Assembly: GCA_026706025.1 (NCBI GenBank)
Contig: JAPOZO010000031.1
Span: forward strand, 1-64,000
Origin: Candidatus Poribacteria bacterium
GTDB lineage: Bacteria > Poribacteria > WGA-4E > WGA-3G
Direction of reading: 5' to 3'
Length of the DNA stretch: 64,000 nt
Positions 27,577 through 37,243 of the stretch are shown here, piece after piece. Position numbers and translations under genes: made by a program. The stretch's first letter is position 1; each line of letters starts with the position of its first letter. The notes beneath the pieces are model-generated. The model saw only the letters and a program-made list of their open reading frames with translations. It ran no database searches and had not been told where the DNA came from.

Positions 27577-29482
27577 AATCAATCTCGTCAAACCGCATAT
27601 TCTGCTGATTGGGTTGGTTCTCGTCGCTTTTAATAGTTACTGGTGCCTGATGGGGACGGAGGTATGGCACTCTACGCAGCTGACGATTGCCTCGCTGTTC
27701 TTCAATGCGGTTTTCACGCTCCTCGTCTTCGTGCTTGCCAACCTATTGCTACAGCGATTCATGCCGCGGCTGGCGATGTCCCAAGCCGACTTGCAAACCA
27801 TCTATGTCATGGTCGTGATGCTGACAACGATCAGTGGGCATACCATGATGGGGTACCTCATCCCCGTCCTCGCGCACACTTTCCAATTCGCATCGCCAGA
27901 AAACGAATGGATCCCACTTTTTGGACATCATATCCCGACGTGGATCGCCGTCAAAAGCCCGCGTATCTTGGACGGCTTCTACAACGGAGATTCTACACTC
28001 TACACCTCTACCACCCTAAACGCATGGATACCACCGGTGTTATCTTGGTCAAGTTTTGTCATCGCGCTCTGGCTGACGTTGTTAGCCGTAACTGTCTTTC
28101 TCCGTAAGCAGTGGACAGAAAACGAACGCCTGAATTACCCAATTGTGCAACTTCCGTTGGCATTGACGAGCAACCCGAAACGTTTCTTTACTTCACCGTG
28201 GATGTGGCTCGGATTCGCACTCGCGGGCAGCGCAGAATTACTGAATGGTTTGAACTATCTGTTTCCTGATGTACCCGCGCTACCCATCAAAGGCAAAACC
28301 ATCGGGCAATTCAGCTCAAGACCGTGGAGTGCGATGGGCCCGATACATATCTCCTTTTATCCATTCAGTATCGGGTTGATGTTTTTCACACCACTGGACC
28401 TCTCGTTTTCGTGCTGGTTCTTCTGGCTTCTCAGTCGCATCCAACTGATTGTGACAGATGCGTTCGGGGCGCGGAATATCTATCATCTCGAACAGCAGAC
28501 AGGTGCGTGGATAGCGTTCGGGTGTATTCCGTTATGGATGGGACGGAAACACTACGGACGCATTATTCGGAAGGTATTCGGCATCGCACAACGCAGAGGT
28601 GAAGCCGCACCCGACGATTCCCGTGAACCGATGCGCTATCGCACTGCGGCAGGACTGTTTACTGTCGGGATGCTGTTTCTGTTCTTCTTCTGTTATCAAA
28701 TGGGGATGACCTTCTGGGCAATCGGACTCTTTTTTCTCTTCTATTTCCCATTGGTTATCGGCATTACCCGTATCCGTGCCGAAATCGGACCGCCACTGCA
28801 TCAACTCATTTTTGTTGACCCCGGGCGGACGATGGTGCTTGCACTCGGAACACGCCGACTCGGTGCAGGCAACCTGACGGGACTAACGTTTCTCTATCCG
28901 TTTGTCCGCTGTTTCCGCGCACATCCGACACCGAGTGAGTTAGAGGCATTTCGTTTGGCAGAGCGGAGTCGCATCGGGTACCGACAATTGCTTATTGGGA
29001 TGATACTGGCGATTGTGTTCGGTATCCTGATAACGTTCTGGGCATACCTGCATGTCCTCTACGATATGGGTGCGGGGAGCAAAGCACGTGGCTGGATCGT
29101 CTATATGGGATGGGAGACGTTCAACCGCCTGCAAACGTGGCTTGTTAGTCCACGCGAGACGAGCGTACCGGAACTCGGCGTTATCGGCAGCAGTTTCCTG
29201 TTTACGATATTCCTGATGATTATGAAGATCCGATTCCTGTGGTGGCCCCTGCATCCAGGTGGCTATGTACTCGTAAGCGGGACAGGGATGGGTGGCTTGT
29301 GGTTTCCGATATTTTTGAGTTGGTTAGCAAAGGCAGTTGTGCTGAAGATTGGCGGTGTGAAACTCTATCGGCAAGCCGTGCCGTTCTTTCTGGGACTGAT
29401 CTTGGGGGATTATACGCTTGGATGTGTATGGAGTCTCATCGGGTTGGTGCTGCAAATGCCGACTTATATTGTCTGGCATTGA
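27554..29482 (+). CDS. DUF6785/DUF6784-like polytopic membrane protein, copy 2
   Basis: The 642-residue paralogue is nearly identical to copy 1 across its length (METNGNSKINLVKPHILLIG; WCLMGTEVWHSTQLT; IGPPLHQLIFVDPGRTMVLAL), differing mainly at loops such as the TPENEW/SPENEW and FPDVPALPIKGK regions. It starts at ATG inside the end of the phosphopantothenate synthetase gene with AGGAGCGGG upstream. The tandem copies on either side of that gene suggest duplication of a promoter-plus-gene unit. Substrate unknown. Confidence 0.7.
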   Translation: METNGNSKINLVKPHILLIGLVLVAFNSYWCLMGTEVWHSTQLTIASLFFNAVFTLLVFVLANLLLQRFMPRLAMSQADLQTIYVMVVMLTTISGHTMMGYLIPVLAHTFQFASPENEWIPLFGHHIPTWIAVKSPRILDGFYNGDSTLYTSTTLNAWIPPVLSWSSFVIALWLTLLAVTVFLRKQWTENERLNYPIVQLPLALTSNPKRFFTSPWMWLGFALAGSAELLNGLNYLFPDVPALPIKGKTIGQFSSRPWSAMGPIHISFYPFSIGLMFFTPLDLSFSCWFFWLLSRIQLIVTDAFGARNIYHLEQQTGAWIAFGCIPLWMGRKHYGRIIRKVFGIAQRRGEAAPDDSREPMRYRTAAGLFTVGMLFLFFFCYQMGMTFWAIGLFFLFYFPLVIGITRIRAEIGPPLHQLIFVDPGRTMVLALGTRRLGAGNLTGLTFLYPFVRCFRAHPTPSELEAFRLAERSRIGYRQLLIGMILAIVFGILITFWAYLHVLYDMGAGSKARGWIVYMGWETFNRLQTWLVSPRETSVPELGVIGSSFLFTIFLMIMKIRFLWWPLHPGGYVLVSGTGMGGLWFPIFLSWLAKAVVLKIGGVKLYRQAVPFFLGLILGDYTLGCVWSLIGLVLQMPTYIVWH

Positions 29483-29613
29483 GGCGTTAATATCTCCTCT
29501 AAATCATCCACAAAAAATTAGCATTTTAAGTGTCTGTATGGTATGCTATATAGTAGTGTAGTATAGGCGAATCAGTCAAACTCGAAAAAGACGGCTCTAA
29601 AGGAGATACGAGA

Positions 29614-30474
29614 ATGGCTCACGTTTGGAGAAAAGAATATAAAAACCACAATAGAATCCTTGATAAATTCTACACTAAACAGGCAGTCGTCAAAAGGTGT
29701 TTAGATGAAGTAAATAAATTACCTTACAGATATGATTGCGTGATAGAACCGTCTGCAGGGGATGGTGCTTTCTACAAAAATATAGAACATGAGACCAAAA
29801 TAGGAATTGATATCGATCCGCAACATGATGAGATTATCAAAGGTGACTGGTTCAATTATAATATTAGTGAAATGTACAAGTACGTATTGGTTATAGGGAA
29901 TCCGCCATTTGGTCAATATCAGAAACTATCTTCAAAATTTATATCTCATGCTCTCTCATTTAATAATGTCCAAACAATCGCTTTTATTTTACCAGATGTT
30001 TATAGAAAACATACACGGCAAAAAATATTGCCTTATGATTGGAGAATAGTCTCTATCACTGAATTAGGAAGGGATTGTTTTACACTGGAAGGGGAGGCAT
30101 ACCATGTGCCTGCAAGTTTCTTCATTTTTGATAAATCAGAAGGAAAAGATCTAAGAGTTAATCCGAATGCCTACACAGAAACGAATGATTTTAAATTCTC
30201 CAATAAAGAGGATTTTGACATATTTGTATTTGGTGCTTCCCCAAAAAGAATTACCAAAACGCCGACACCAAACAACCGAGGCTACTTCCTTAAATCGAAA
30301 ATTCCAGTGGAAGATTTAATAGCCAGAATCAAAGCTGTTGATTGGAGTGGCAATTCTTGTGCAAACGGTGGTGTGTATTGGCTAACAAAATTTGAATTTT
30401 TGGAACAATATATAAAATGCCATGAGCCGAATAGAACTGAAGAAAACCAAGGGAGCTTGTTTGATCTCCTTTAG
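29614..30474 (+). CDS. Adenine-specific DNA methyltransferase (type II RM)
   Basis: The 286-residue protein has the S-adenosylmethionine motif IEPSAGDGAF at about residues 44-53 and the catalytic NPPF motif (IGNPPFGQYQ) near residue 95, the N6-adenine signature. Shine-Dalgarno AAAGGAGA precedes the ATG. It is AT-rich relative to neighbouring genes, a sign of acquisition by transfer. The endonuclease-like gene follows within 10 bases. Recognition sequence cannot be predicted. Confidence 0.85.
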   Translation: MAHVWRKEYKNHNRILDKFYTKQAVVKRCLDEVNKLPYRYDCVIEPSAGDGAFYKNIEHETKIGIDIDPQHDEIIKGDWFNYNISEMYKYVLVIGNPPFGQYQKLSSKFISHALSFNNVQTIAFILPDVYRKHTRQKILPYDWRIVSITELGRDCFTLEGEAYHVPASFFIFDKSEGKDLRVNPNAYTETNDFKFSNKEDFDIFVFGASPKRITKTPTPNNRGYFLKSKIPVEDLIARIKAVDWSGNSCANGGVYWLTKFEFLEQYIKCHEPNRTEENQGSLFDLL

Positions 30475-30481
30475 GTTGAAC

Positions 30482-31087
30482 ATGTTAAATGCTATGAACA
30501 GGAAAGAATTAAATGAAACGATAAGCTTCATATTAGACAATATAGATAGCAGTAGAATCGTGATGAATAGCGTAGCAAGTATTCGGCATCAATTAATTGA
30601 TTTAACCATTGAAGAACAAGTTATTTCTGAAGAGGATTTTTACAAAATAAGCAGCGTTCTGTCCACACAATCAAGGAGTCCTTTGTGGGAAAACTATTTC
30701 ATAAAAAAGCATGATTGTGAAAGAGTTAGTAAAAATGAGAATAGAGGGGATCTAAAAAAGAACGGCAGATACTATGAGTATAAAAGTTCTGGTTACAATC
30801 AGAATAATTCCGTTAATATTCTTCAAATTAGACCGTGGCAGGATTGCGATTACATTATTCAGTCAATCTCCGATGATGGAGCAACCACGTTTGTTTTAGC
30901 ACATGAAGAAATGATGTTAGAAATGGATAAACTTAAAGCCTCTCCCGCACATGGAACTCAAGAAGCTTTAGAAGATAACAAAACCATAGAATACATGATG
31001 AGAGTAGAAAGAGATTCTGCGGATTGGGATAGATGGATTAGCAACGATTGCAAAGAGGGTGATATTTTCAATCCGGAAACAGAATGA
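30482..31087 (+). CDS. Type II restriction endonuclease, PD-(D/E)XK-like
   Basis: I start it at 30482 (MLNAMNRKEL), just past the methyltransferase stop with AGG upstream; a longer frame from 30422 overlaps it. The 201-residue product carries RGDLKKNGRYYEYKSSGYNQ, where D...E-x-K gives the nuclease core, then VNILQIRPWQDCDYIIQ as in several restriction enzymes of this fold. It is AT-rich like its partner. Coding order M then R with nearly no gap is typical of type II systems. Confidence 0.75.
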   Translation: MLNAMNRKELNETISFILDNIDSSRIVMNSVASIRHQLIDLTIEEQVISEEDFYKISSVLSTQSRSPLWENYFIKKHDCERVSKNENRGDLKKNGRYYEYKSSGYNQNNSVNILQIRPWQDCDYIIQSISDDGATTFVLAHEEMMLEMDKLKASPAHGTQEALEDNKTIEYMMRVERDSADWDRWISNDCKEGDIFNPETE

Positions 31088-31110
31088 AACCGTCCGTATC
31101 GCCTATTCTT

Positions 31111-32922
31111 CTACAAACTTCTTTTACCCTCCTGCCCCTTATATTGCAACTGATACAACCGATAATAGATACCAGCCTGTTGCAACAACTCGTTATGTGT
31201 ACCGGTCTCCCGGATTTCGCCGCGGTGCATGACGATAATCTTATCCGCATTCTGGATGGTTGAAAGCCGGTGCGCGATGACGACAGAGGTGCGATTTTCC
31301 ATCAGACGGCTCACCGCATCTTCAATCAGGAGCTCAGTTTCGGTGTCAACACTTGAGGTCGCTTCGTCAAGGATGAGGACACTCGGATCGGAGGCTAAGG
31401 CACGCGCAAAGGCGACCAACTGCTTCTGCCCAACGGATAACCCAGCCCCATCCTCTTTAATCTCCGTGCCGTAGACCTCCGGCATTTTCTGCACAAACCT
31501 GTCCAAATGTACATCTTCCGATGCACGTTTCACCTGCTCCGACGAAATCGATGGATCTCCTAAAGTGATATTCCGCTCAATAGAGTCAGAAAACAGAAAG
31601 ATATTCTGTTGTACGATACTAACCGCGCCTCGTAGATCTTCCAAGTTCATCTCTCGGATATCTACCCCGTCAATCAAGATCTGTCCCTTGTTGATCTCAT
31701 AGAACCGGCAGAGCAGGTTGATGATAGAGGTTTTCCCTGCCCCCGTATGCCCTACGAGTGCGACCTTCTCCCCCGGTTTCACCTTGAACGAGACATCCCG
31801 TAAGACGTAATCATCATCGTTATAGGCGAACCAGACGTTTTTGAATTCAATCTCGCCTTTCAGACTGTCGGTGCCAGTTTTAGGTGCTGCAGAAATGATA
31901 GACGGTTGTGTATCGAGGAGTTGGAAAATCCGTTCCGAGGACGCCATCGCGTTTTGGAAGATGGTATATTTTTCGCTCAGTTCGCGGATGGGCCAGAAGA
32001 ACTGTTGCGCGTAGCCCATGAACATCACCAGCCCGCCAAACGTCAGTGCATTTTGTATAATTTGTCCGCCGCCATACCAGATAATCACAGCTGTTGCGAG
32101 CGATGCCGCCACCTCTATCAGCGGGTGAAAGATCGAAAAATAGAAGATGCTCTTCAGGTTGGCAGCGAGGTATCGCCGATTGCGCTCGTTAAAGCGGAGA
32201 TGGCTTCGCCGTTCTTGTGCGAACAGCTTCATTGTCGTCATACCGACGATGTTTTCTTGTAGAAAAGCATTGATACGCGCAAGCTGCTTACGTTGCTCTC
32301 GAAACGCGCGACGCGAATAGATCTGATAAACAAGCGTCGCGCCGAAAATAATTGGGATCACCGTGAACGTAACGAGTGCGAGCTTCCAATTATAGAGAAG
32401 CATCACCACGACAATGCCACAAATACGGAGCAGATTCGCGAAGATGGTAATCACACCGGAGGAAAAGAGTTCATTGAGGACTTGAACGTCGCCCATAACG
32501 CGGGTCATCAATCTACCGACCGGATTTTTATCAAAAAACTGTACGTCCAAGCGTTGTAAATGCGAAAAAAGCCCCTGACGGAGATCGCGCATGACATGTT
32601 GCCCGATCATCTGTGTGCGATACTCTTCAGAGTACCCGAACACGAACAGACTCATCAATGAGAACACGTAAAGCGTCGCTATTGTACTTAAGCCTTCTCG
32701 TGTACCGGGGGTAATATAGTCGTCAATGGCAAGTTGCATCAGAAACGGTCCTGCCAATTGCGAGAGTGTATTCCCGATCATGAGAAATCCGATGATGAGC
32801 AGCTGGACTTTGTACGGTTTGAGGTACGCCAGAAGTCGCTTCATCAACACTCGGTCATAGACTTTTCCGAGGTCTTGTTCTTCATCGCTATATTCGTATA
32901 GGTCACTGCCCATGCCAAACAT
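31111..32922 (-). CDS. ABC exporter half-transporter, subunit with intact Walker B
   Basis: This 603-residue protein has six membrane segments followed by a nucleotide-binding domain. Walker A is GHTGAGKTS, Walker B is VLILDEATSSVD with the catalytic glutamate, and the H-loop is VIAHRLST. The signature motif is LSVGQKQLVAFARA, with V in place of the usual G of LSGGQ. It is the second gene after the partner at 32993-34780, with a 70-base gap. Together they look like a heterodimeric exporter (TM287/288 or BmrCD type) with one degenerate ATP site. Substrate unknown. Confidence 0.9.
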   Translation of the reverse strand: MFGMGSDLYEYSDEEQDLGKVYDRVLMKRLLAYLKPYKVQLLIIGFLMIGNTLSQLAGPFLMQLAIDDYITPGTREGLSTIATLYVFSLMSLFVFGYSEEYRTQMIGQHVMRDLRQGLFSHLQRLDVQFFDKNPVGRLMTRVMGDVQVLNELFSSGVITIFANLLRICGIVVVMLLYNWKLALVTFTVIPIIFGATLVYQIYSRRAFREQRKQLARINAFLQENIVGMTTMKLFAQERRSHLRFNERNRRYLAANLKSIFYFSIFHPLIEVAASLATAVIIWYGGGQIIQNALTFGGLVMFMGYAQQFFWPIRELSEKYTIFQNAMASSERIFQLLDTQPSIISAAPKTGTDSLKGEIEFKNVWFAYNDDDYVLRDVSFKVKPGEKVALVGHTGAGKTSIINLLCRFYEINKGQILIDGVDIREMNLEDLRGAVSIVQQNIFLFSDSIERNITLGDPSISSEQVKRASEDVHLDRFVQKMPEVYGTEIKEDGAGLSVGQKQLVAFARALASDPSVLILDEATSSVDTETELLIEDAVSRLMENRTSVVIAHRLSTIQNADKIIVMHRGEIRETGTHNELLQQAGIYYRLYQLQYKGQEGKRSL

Positions 32923-32992
32923 TGGTGGATTTCCCCTTTGATAACACGTTGTTGCTCGGCGCGCTTACAAACCGCGCCCGCAGCTGCGTAAG

Positions 32993-34780
32993 TTATAGTT
33001 TCTCAAGTTCCTCTTGCAAGAGTTGTGTTTCATAGATACCGGCATAAATCCCGTTCTGTTCGAGAAGTTGTTCGTGTGTGCCTGCCTCAACAATGCTGCC
33101 CTCGTCAAGGACGACGATGTGGTCGGCACCCTTCACGGTAGAGATACGATGTGAAATGAGGATAGTCGTGCGATCCTTCATAATTTCGGTGAGCCGACTG
33201 AGAATCGTGTCTTCTGTTTGGGTATCCACATTTGCGAATGCGTCGTCAAGGATCAAAATTTTCGGTTTAATGATAATCGCGCGAGCGAGTGCGGTCCGTT
33301 GGCGTTGCCCCCCTGAAATTGTCATCCCACGTTCACCGAGGAAGGTTTCTAACCCATCGGGGAACTCCTCAATCTGTTCAAGGAGATCTGCGGTGTGCGC
33401 TGCGTCTTTTATCTGTACCTCGTCCGGTGTTTCGAGACCGTAGGCGATATTATTTTGCAAATAGTCAGAGAAAAGGAACGGTTCCTGCTCGACGACCCCG
33501 ACGCTGGATCGGAGAACATTTAACGGTATATCCTGAATGTCTACGCCATCGACAAAGACGGTGCCACGTGCTGCTTGACGGATGCGTGGAATGAGGTTGA
33601 CAAGTGTAGATTTCCCAGACCCCGTTCCACCGACAATCGCAAGCGTCTTACCGCGTTCAATTTTGAGGTTAATGCCCTTAAGCACAGGTGTTCCATCGGG
33701 ATACGCAAAATTAAGGTCTCTAAATTCGATCTCACCTTCAATATCTTTGATCCCCCATTTCACCTGCTCGCCATCAAAGATTTCAGGCTTCTCATTGAGA
33801 ATCGCTTGGATGCGTCCCATAGACGCTGCGCCGCGTTCAAAGGTGTTGACGATGAAGCCGAGCGTAATCATCGGACGGATGAGCATCATGAGATAGGCGT
33901 GGAACGCGACGAAATCGCCGAGCGACATTTCGCCGTCAATGACCCGGAGCCCACCCATCCAAAGCAGGACGACAATACCGATCCCTGGCAAACAGCGGAA
34001 GATTGGGAAAAAGAAAGTCATCAGTCGGATCTGTTCGTGGTTACGGTCAACAAACTCTCGGTTCAATGCTTGGAAGTGTTCGATTTCGCTCGCTTCGAGT
34101 GTGTACGCTTTCACCACGCGGACCCCAGACAAATTCTCCTGCACTTTGGTGTTCAACGTTGAGAACGCCTCTTGGATTCGCTCATAACGTGCATGCAACC
34201 GTTTTCCAAGAAAGCGAATCAGGAGTGCGAGCACTGGATAGGGCAGCAGTGCGACAAGGGTCAAACCTACATCAATACGAAGCATAATGGTGAGTGCGAG
34301 TCCGAAAAATACGATTGCGTCTGCTGTATACATGACAGCACTGCTCAGCACCATTCTGATGGCATTTAGATCGCTGGTTGCCCGCGTCATCAGGTCGCCG
34401 GTACGGACGTTATCGTAATACGCTGCCGAGAGTTTTTGAAGATGCAGAAAGAAGTCGGCACGGAGGTGGAACTCCATCTGCCGCGCGACCCCTTGGATGG
34501 TGCGCCGTTGGATGAAGCGTAGGATACCCGCAAAGAGCGCGATCCCAAAGATAAGTAGCGCGAAAAAGAGGATGCGTTCCGGAGAGATCGTAAAGAGTGG
34601 CCCCACATAATCCGGATCATAAGCACTTTTCCAAGCGAGGCCTAACTCATCAACAACCGTCTTGAGGATTTGGGGGCTAATCAGGAGAAGCACATTCGTC
34701 ACGACCACAAGAAAGAAACTGAATATAATGGCGTACCGGTACCGAATGACATACTTCTTAAGACCGAGTAGACTACGAAT
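32993..34780 (-). CDS. ABC exporter half-transporter, subunit with degenerate Walker B (ATT start)
   Basis: The protein is 595 residues if it starts at ATT at 34780 (IRSLLGLKKYVIRYRYAI), seven bases after AAAAGGAG; the nearest GTG at 34708 would drop the first membrane segment region. The family often starts MRSLLxLKPYLxRYR at that place. The ATP domain has GGTGSGKST, signature ISGGQRQRTALARA, and Walker B ILILDDAFANVD where D replaces the catalytic E. That substitution and the altered signature of the partner are the marks of heterodimeric exporters with one non-consensus site. Confidence 0.85.
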   Translation of the reverse strand: MRSLLGLKKYVIRYRYAIIFSFFLVVVTNVLLLISPQILKTVVDELGLAWKSAYDPDYVGPLFTISPERILFFALLIFGIALFAGILRFIQRRTIQGVARQMEFHLRADFFLHLQKLSAAYYDNVRTGDLMTRATSDLNAIRMVLSSAVMYTADAIVFFGLALTIMLRIDVGLTLVALLPYPVLALLIRFLGKRLHARYERIQEAFSTLNTKVQENLSGVRVVKAYTLEASEIEHFQALNREFVDRNHEQIRLMTFFFPIFRCLPGIGIVVLLWMGGLRVIDGEMSLGDFVAFHAYLMMLIRPMITLGFIVNTFERGAASMGRIQAILNEKPEIFDGEQVKWGIKDIEGEIEFRDLNFAYPDGTPVLKGINLKIERGKTLAIVGGTGSGKSTLVNLIPRIRQAARGTVFVDGVDIQDIPLNVLRSSVGVVEQEPFLFSDYLQNNIAYGLETPDEVQIKDAAHTADLLEQIEEFPDGLETFLGERGMTISGGQRQRTALARAIIIKPKILILDDAFANVDTQTEDTILSRLTEIMKDRTTILISHRISTVKGADHIVVLDEGSIVEAGTHEQLLEQNGIYAGIYETQLLQEELEKL

Positions 34781-34887
34781 GGTGAAACTCCTTTTGGGCA
34801 GGTAAACCGCGCGTGATTATTTTATATTTTGACGTAAATGTTAGATATGTGTTTAATCAAGTTTTCGGTCATAGTAAGAAGCCTCTT

Positions 34888-34956
34888 TCTGTAGGATCGA
34901 GCTGTGCTTGCGACTTCTGGAAATGTATGTTCTGTAGGAGCGAGCTGCGCTCGAGA
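34888..34956. repeat. REP-like repeat pair (TCTGTAGGAKCGAGCTG)
   Basis: Two similar copies (34888-34914 and 34931-34956) read TCTGTAGGA-CGAGCTG-GCT; the second contains the hairpin GAGCG AGCTG CGCTC. They lie in the 298-base gap before the WD40 gene. Nothing else was recognised in that gap. Confidence 0.55.
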
Positions 34957-35078
34957 TTCTTGGGAAGTGTGTGAAGGTGCATCCAAAGATGTGCATAGAT
35001 GAACCATTATCTGTATACGGTGTAACGAAATCTATCTATGCAACCTTTATTACAAAGAACTATCATTAAGGAGTCAAT

Positions 35079-37148
35079 ATGAAACAAAATCGAAGACCGG
35101 CACCATTCAATGTTGTGCCGAGTGACACCGAAGGAATTACATGGGCATTACCAGAAGGCGCAATCGCCCGACTTGGGAAAGGAATTGCCTTGTCCAGTGG
35201 AGGACCAAAACTGGGACTCCCTCCCGGCGGCGTGTATTTCGCCGTTCAAACCCGTATAGGTCTCTGGTGGTATGAAATGTCGTCAAAGTCGCCTATAGCA
35301 TTGTGGGAAACAGAGCGCGGAATGATCTCCACTGTCGATTTCTCGCAAGATGGTGAGTGGATTGCTATCGCCAATTACGACGGTATCATTAAGGTGGTGG
35401 ATATTCAGAGTGGTGAATGCCTCGCGCAGATGAAGCGGACGGAAGAACATAATATCTATTGGCGCATTAACTTTTCTCCGGATTGTAAATGGATCGCCAC
35501 CGCGAATTTTAGCGGCATCGTTGAAGTGTTAGATGTCCATCGCGGTGTGTGCATCGCAGAGATGGATCGAGGTGAACGTGAAGTTGTATCAGCTGATATT
35601 TATGGATTGGAATTCTCCCCAAATGGACAGTACGTCGCTGCGACTGCAGATAATCTTGGCACAGAAGGCACACAAACTTACATCTGGGACCCTGAGACAG
35701 GCAAGTTAATTTTCAAGTTTGCGGGTGGAAATTTTAACTTCTCTCAAGACAGTTGTCTACTGGCAGGAGTGACCTCTGACGATCCCATTGGTGATGCCGA
35801 TCCTATTAATCACTACATCTCAGTATGGAATATAACGACAGGTAAACGTATCTCTCACTTTAGCGTGAAAAGTGCTTGGATGGATACTATTATCTTTTCA
35901 CCTTGCGGCGAGTTCCTCGCATCCAGTAGTAGAGATGAAAGCTTACGCGTGTGGGACGTAGCAAAGGGTGCGCAAAAGATGGCTTATAATGACTTTCAAA
36001 CGCCTCGGACAGTGCCATTTTATTCAACAGATGGGGAGTTATTTGCAATTGTGGATAGGCAAGACACTATTGAAGTCTGGAATATGGAACATCGTGAAAA
36101 AATACAGATCCTAGAACTACATCCGAGGAGTATTGATGCCGCATGGTTTAGAGAATTTCCGCAGGTGGCTCTTGCTGACATGTGTACCGACACTACACAG
36201 AACAAAAAGCGTCAGCCTGGTAACATACATACATTCTCAACACTTCGTGAATCTGCCTGTTTTCCAGATCCGGTTATGTTTTTACCGGATGGAAAGACAC
36301 TGGCAACAAGAGGGTATCGGAACGGTATCGTGTTATGGGATGTTGAAAGTAAGCAGGTTCAGGAAACATTATTGGAAGATCAGCGTATTGCCTCTTTTAC
36401 TGTGTTGCCCTCTGGGAACATACTATCTGCCCATAGTGAAGACAACAACATCAAAGTTTGGGATGCCGAGAAACCTGATGCACCGATTGCGGAATTCACT
36501 GAAACCGATCCGGTCCGATTGATATGGAACATCGCATTCGCACCGACAGGTGATCTACTTGCAGTTGGAAGTAGAGAAGGTACTATCTATCTATACGATT
36601 TCATACGTAAGGCGCGGTTAAAACCGCTCATAGGGCATACCGAGCACATTTGGTCGGTGTGCTTCTCGCCAGATGGCAAACGACTGGTAAGCGGCTCAGA
36701 TGATAGAATCGCTCGGCTATGGGATGTTGAATCCGGTGAAGAAATTGCCACATTGCCATTAGGTGAACCTCACACACTTATGGATATAGCATTTTCACCG
36801 TGTGGTAACTTGATCGCGGGTGGACTGTCCGGCGAACTCCGTTTATGGAACGCCGAAACCTTAACAACCCTTTTTGCAATACCACATCCAGAGAGTCGGG
36901 CACCTTGGGCATTGGCATTCTCGCCGTGTGGTAAGTATCTGGCATCGGGCACTTGGTGGGAGGAAGGCATGGAGAAGATGGCAATTCGGTTATGGGAAGT
37001 GGCGAGCGGTGAGAATATCGCGACCCTGTGGGGACATCCGACAGACATTCAGTCGCTTGCATTTTCGCCAGATAGCACAATTTTGGCGAGTGGCAGTTTT
37101 GACTGCTCCACCCTGCTATGGGATTTGAAACCTTTTATAGATTCTTAA
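35079..37148 (+). CDS. WD40-repeat protein
   Basis: The 689-residue protein starts after AAGGAG. It has at least ten WD40 blades, shown by recurrent ends such as LRVWDVAKG, IVLWDVESK, IKVWDAEKP, ARLWDVESG, LRLWNAETL and IRLWEVASG, and FSPDG(K/E) turns. There is no signal peptide, membrane helix or enzyme domain, so it is probably a cytosolic binding scaffold. Two propellers of about seven blades are plausible from the length. Its end is close to, and does not overlap, the gnd promoter. Confidence 0.85.
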   Translation: MKQNRRPAPFNVVPSDTEGITWALPEGAIARLGKGIALSSGGPKLGLPPGGVYFAVQTRIGLWWYEMSSKSPIALWETERGMISTVDFSQDGEWIAIANYDGIIKVVDIQSGECLAQMKRTEEHNIYWRINFSPDCKWIATANFSGIVEVLDVHRGVCIAEMDRGEREVVSADIYGLEFSPNGQYVAATADNLGTEGTQTYIWDPETGKLIFKFAGGNFNFSQDSCLLAGVTSDDPIGDADPINHYISVWNITTGKRISHFSVKSAWMDTIIFSPCGEFLASSSRDESLRVWDVAKGAQKMAYNDFQTPRTVPFYSTDGELFAIVDRQDTIEVWNMEHREKIQILELHPRSIDAAWFREFPQVALADMCTDTTQNKKRQPGNIHTFSTLRESACFPDPVMFLPDGKTLATRGYRNGIVLWDVESKQVQETLLEDQRIASFTVLPSGNILSAHSEDNNIKVWDAEKPDAPIAEFTETDPVRLIWNIAFAPTGDLLAVGSREGTIYLYDFIRKARLKPLIGHTEHIWSVCFSPDGKRLVSGSDDRIARLWDVESGEEIATLPLGEPHTLMDIAFSPCGNLIAGGLSGELRLWNAETLTTLFAIPHPESRAPWALAFSPCGKYLASGTWWEEGMEKMAIRLWEVASGENIATLWGHPTDIQSLAFSPDSTILASGSFDCSTLLWDLKPFIDS

Positions 37149-37177
37149 AACTCAACCACTTCTTCTTTATTTTTCTA

Positions 37178-37207
37178 TTGACATTATTGCCTCCTACAGT
37201 GTATGAT
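37178..37207 (+). promoter_or_regulatory. Promoter of gnd
   Basis: TTGACA (37178-37183), 18-base spacer, TATGAT (37202-37207). Start near 37213 would make the ATG at 37208 untranslatable and supports the TTG start at 37244. Confidence 0.75.
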
Positions 37208-37243
37208 ATGAAAAATACACACTATCATAGGAGGAAAATAGAT

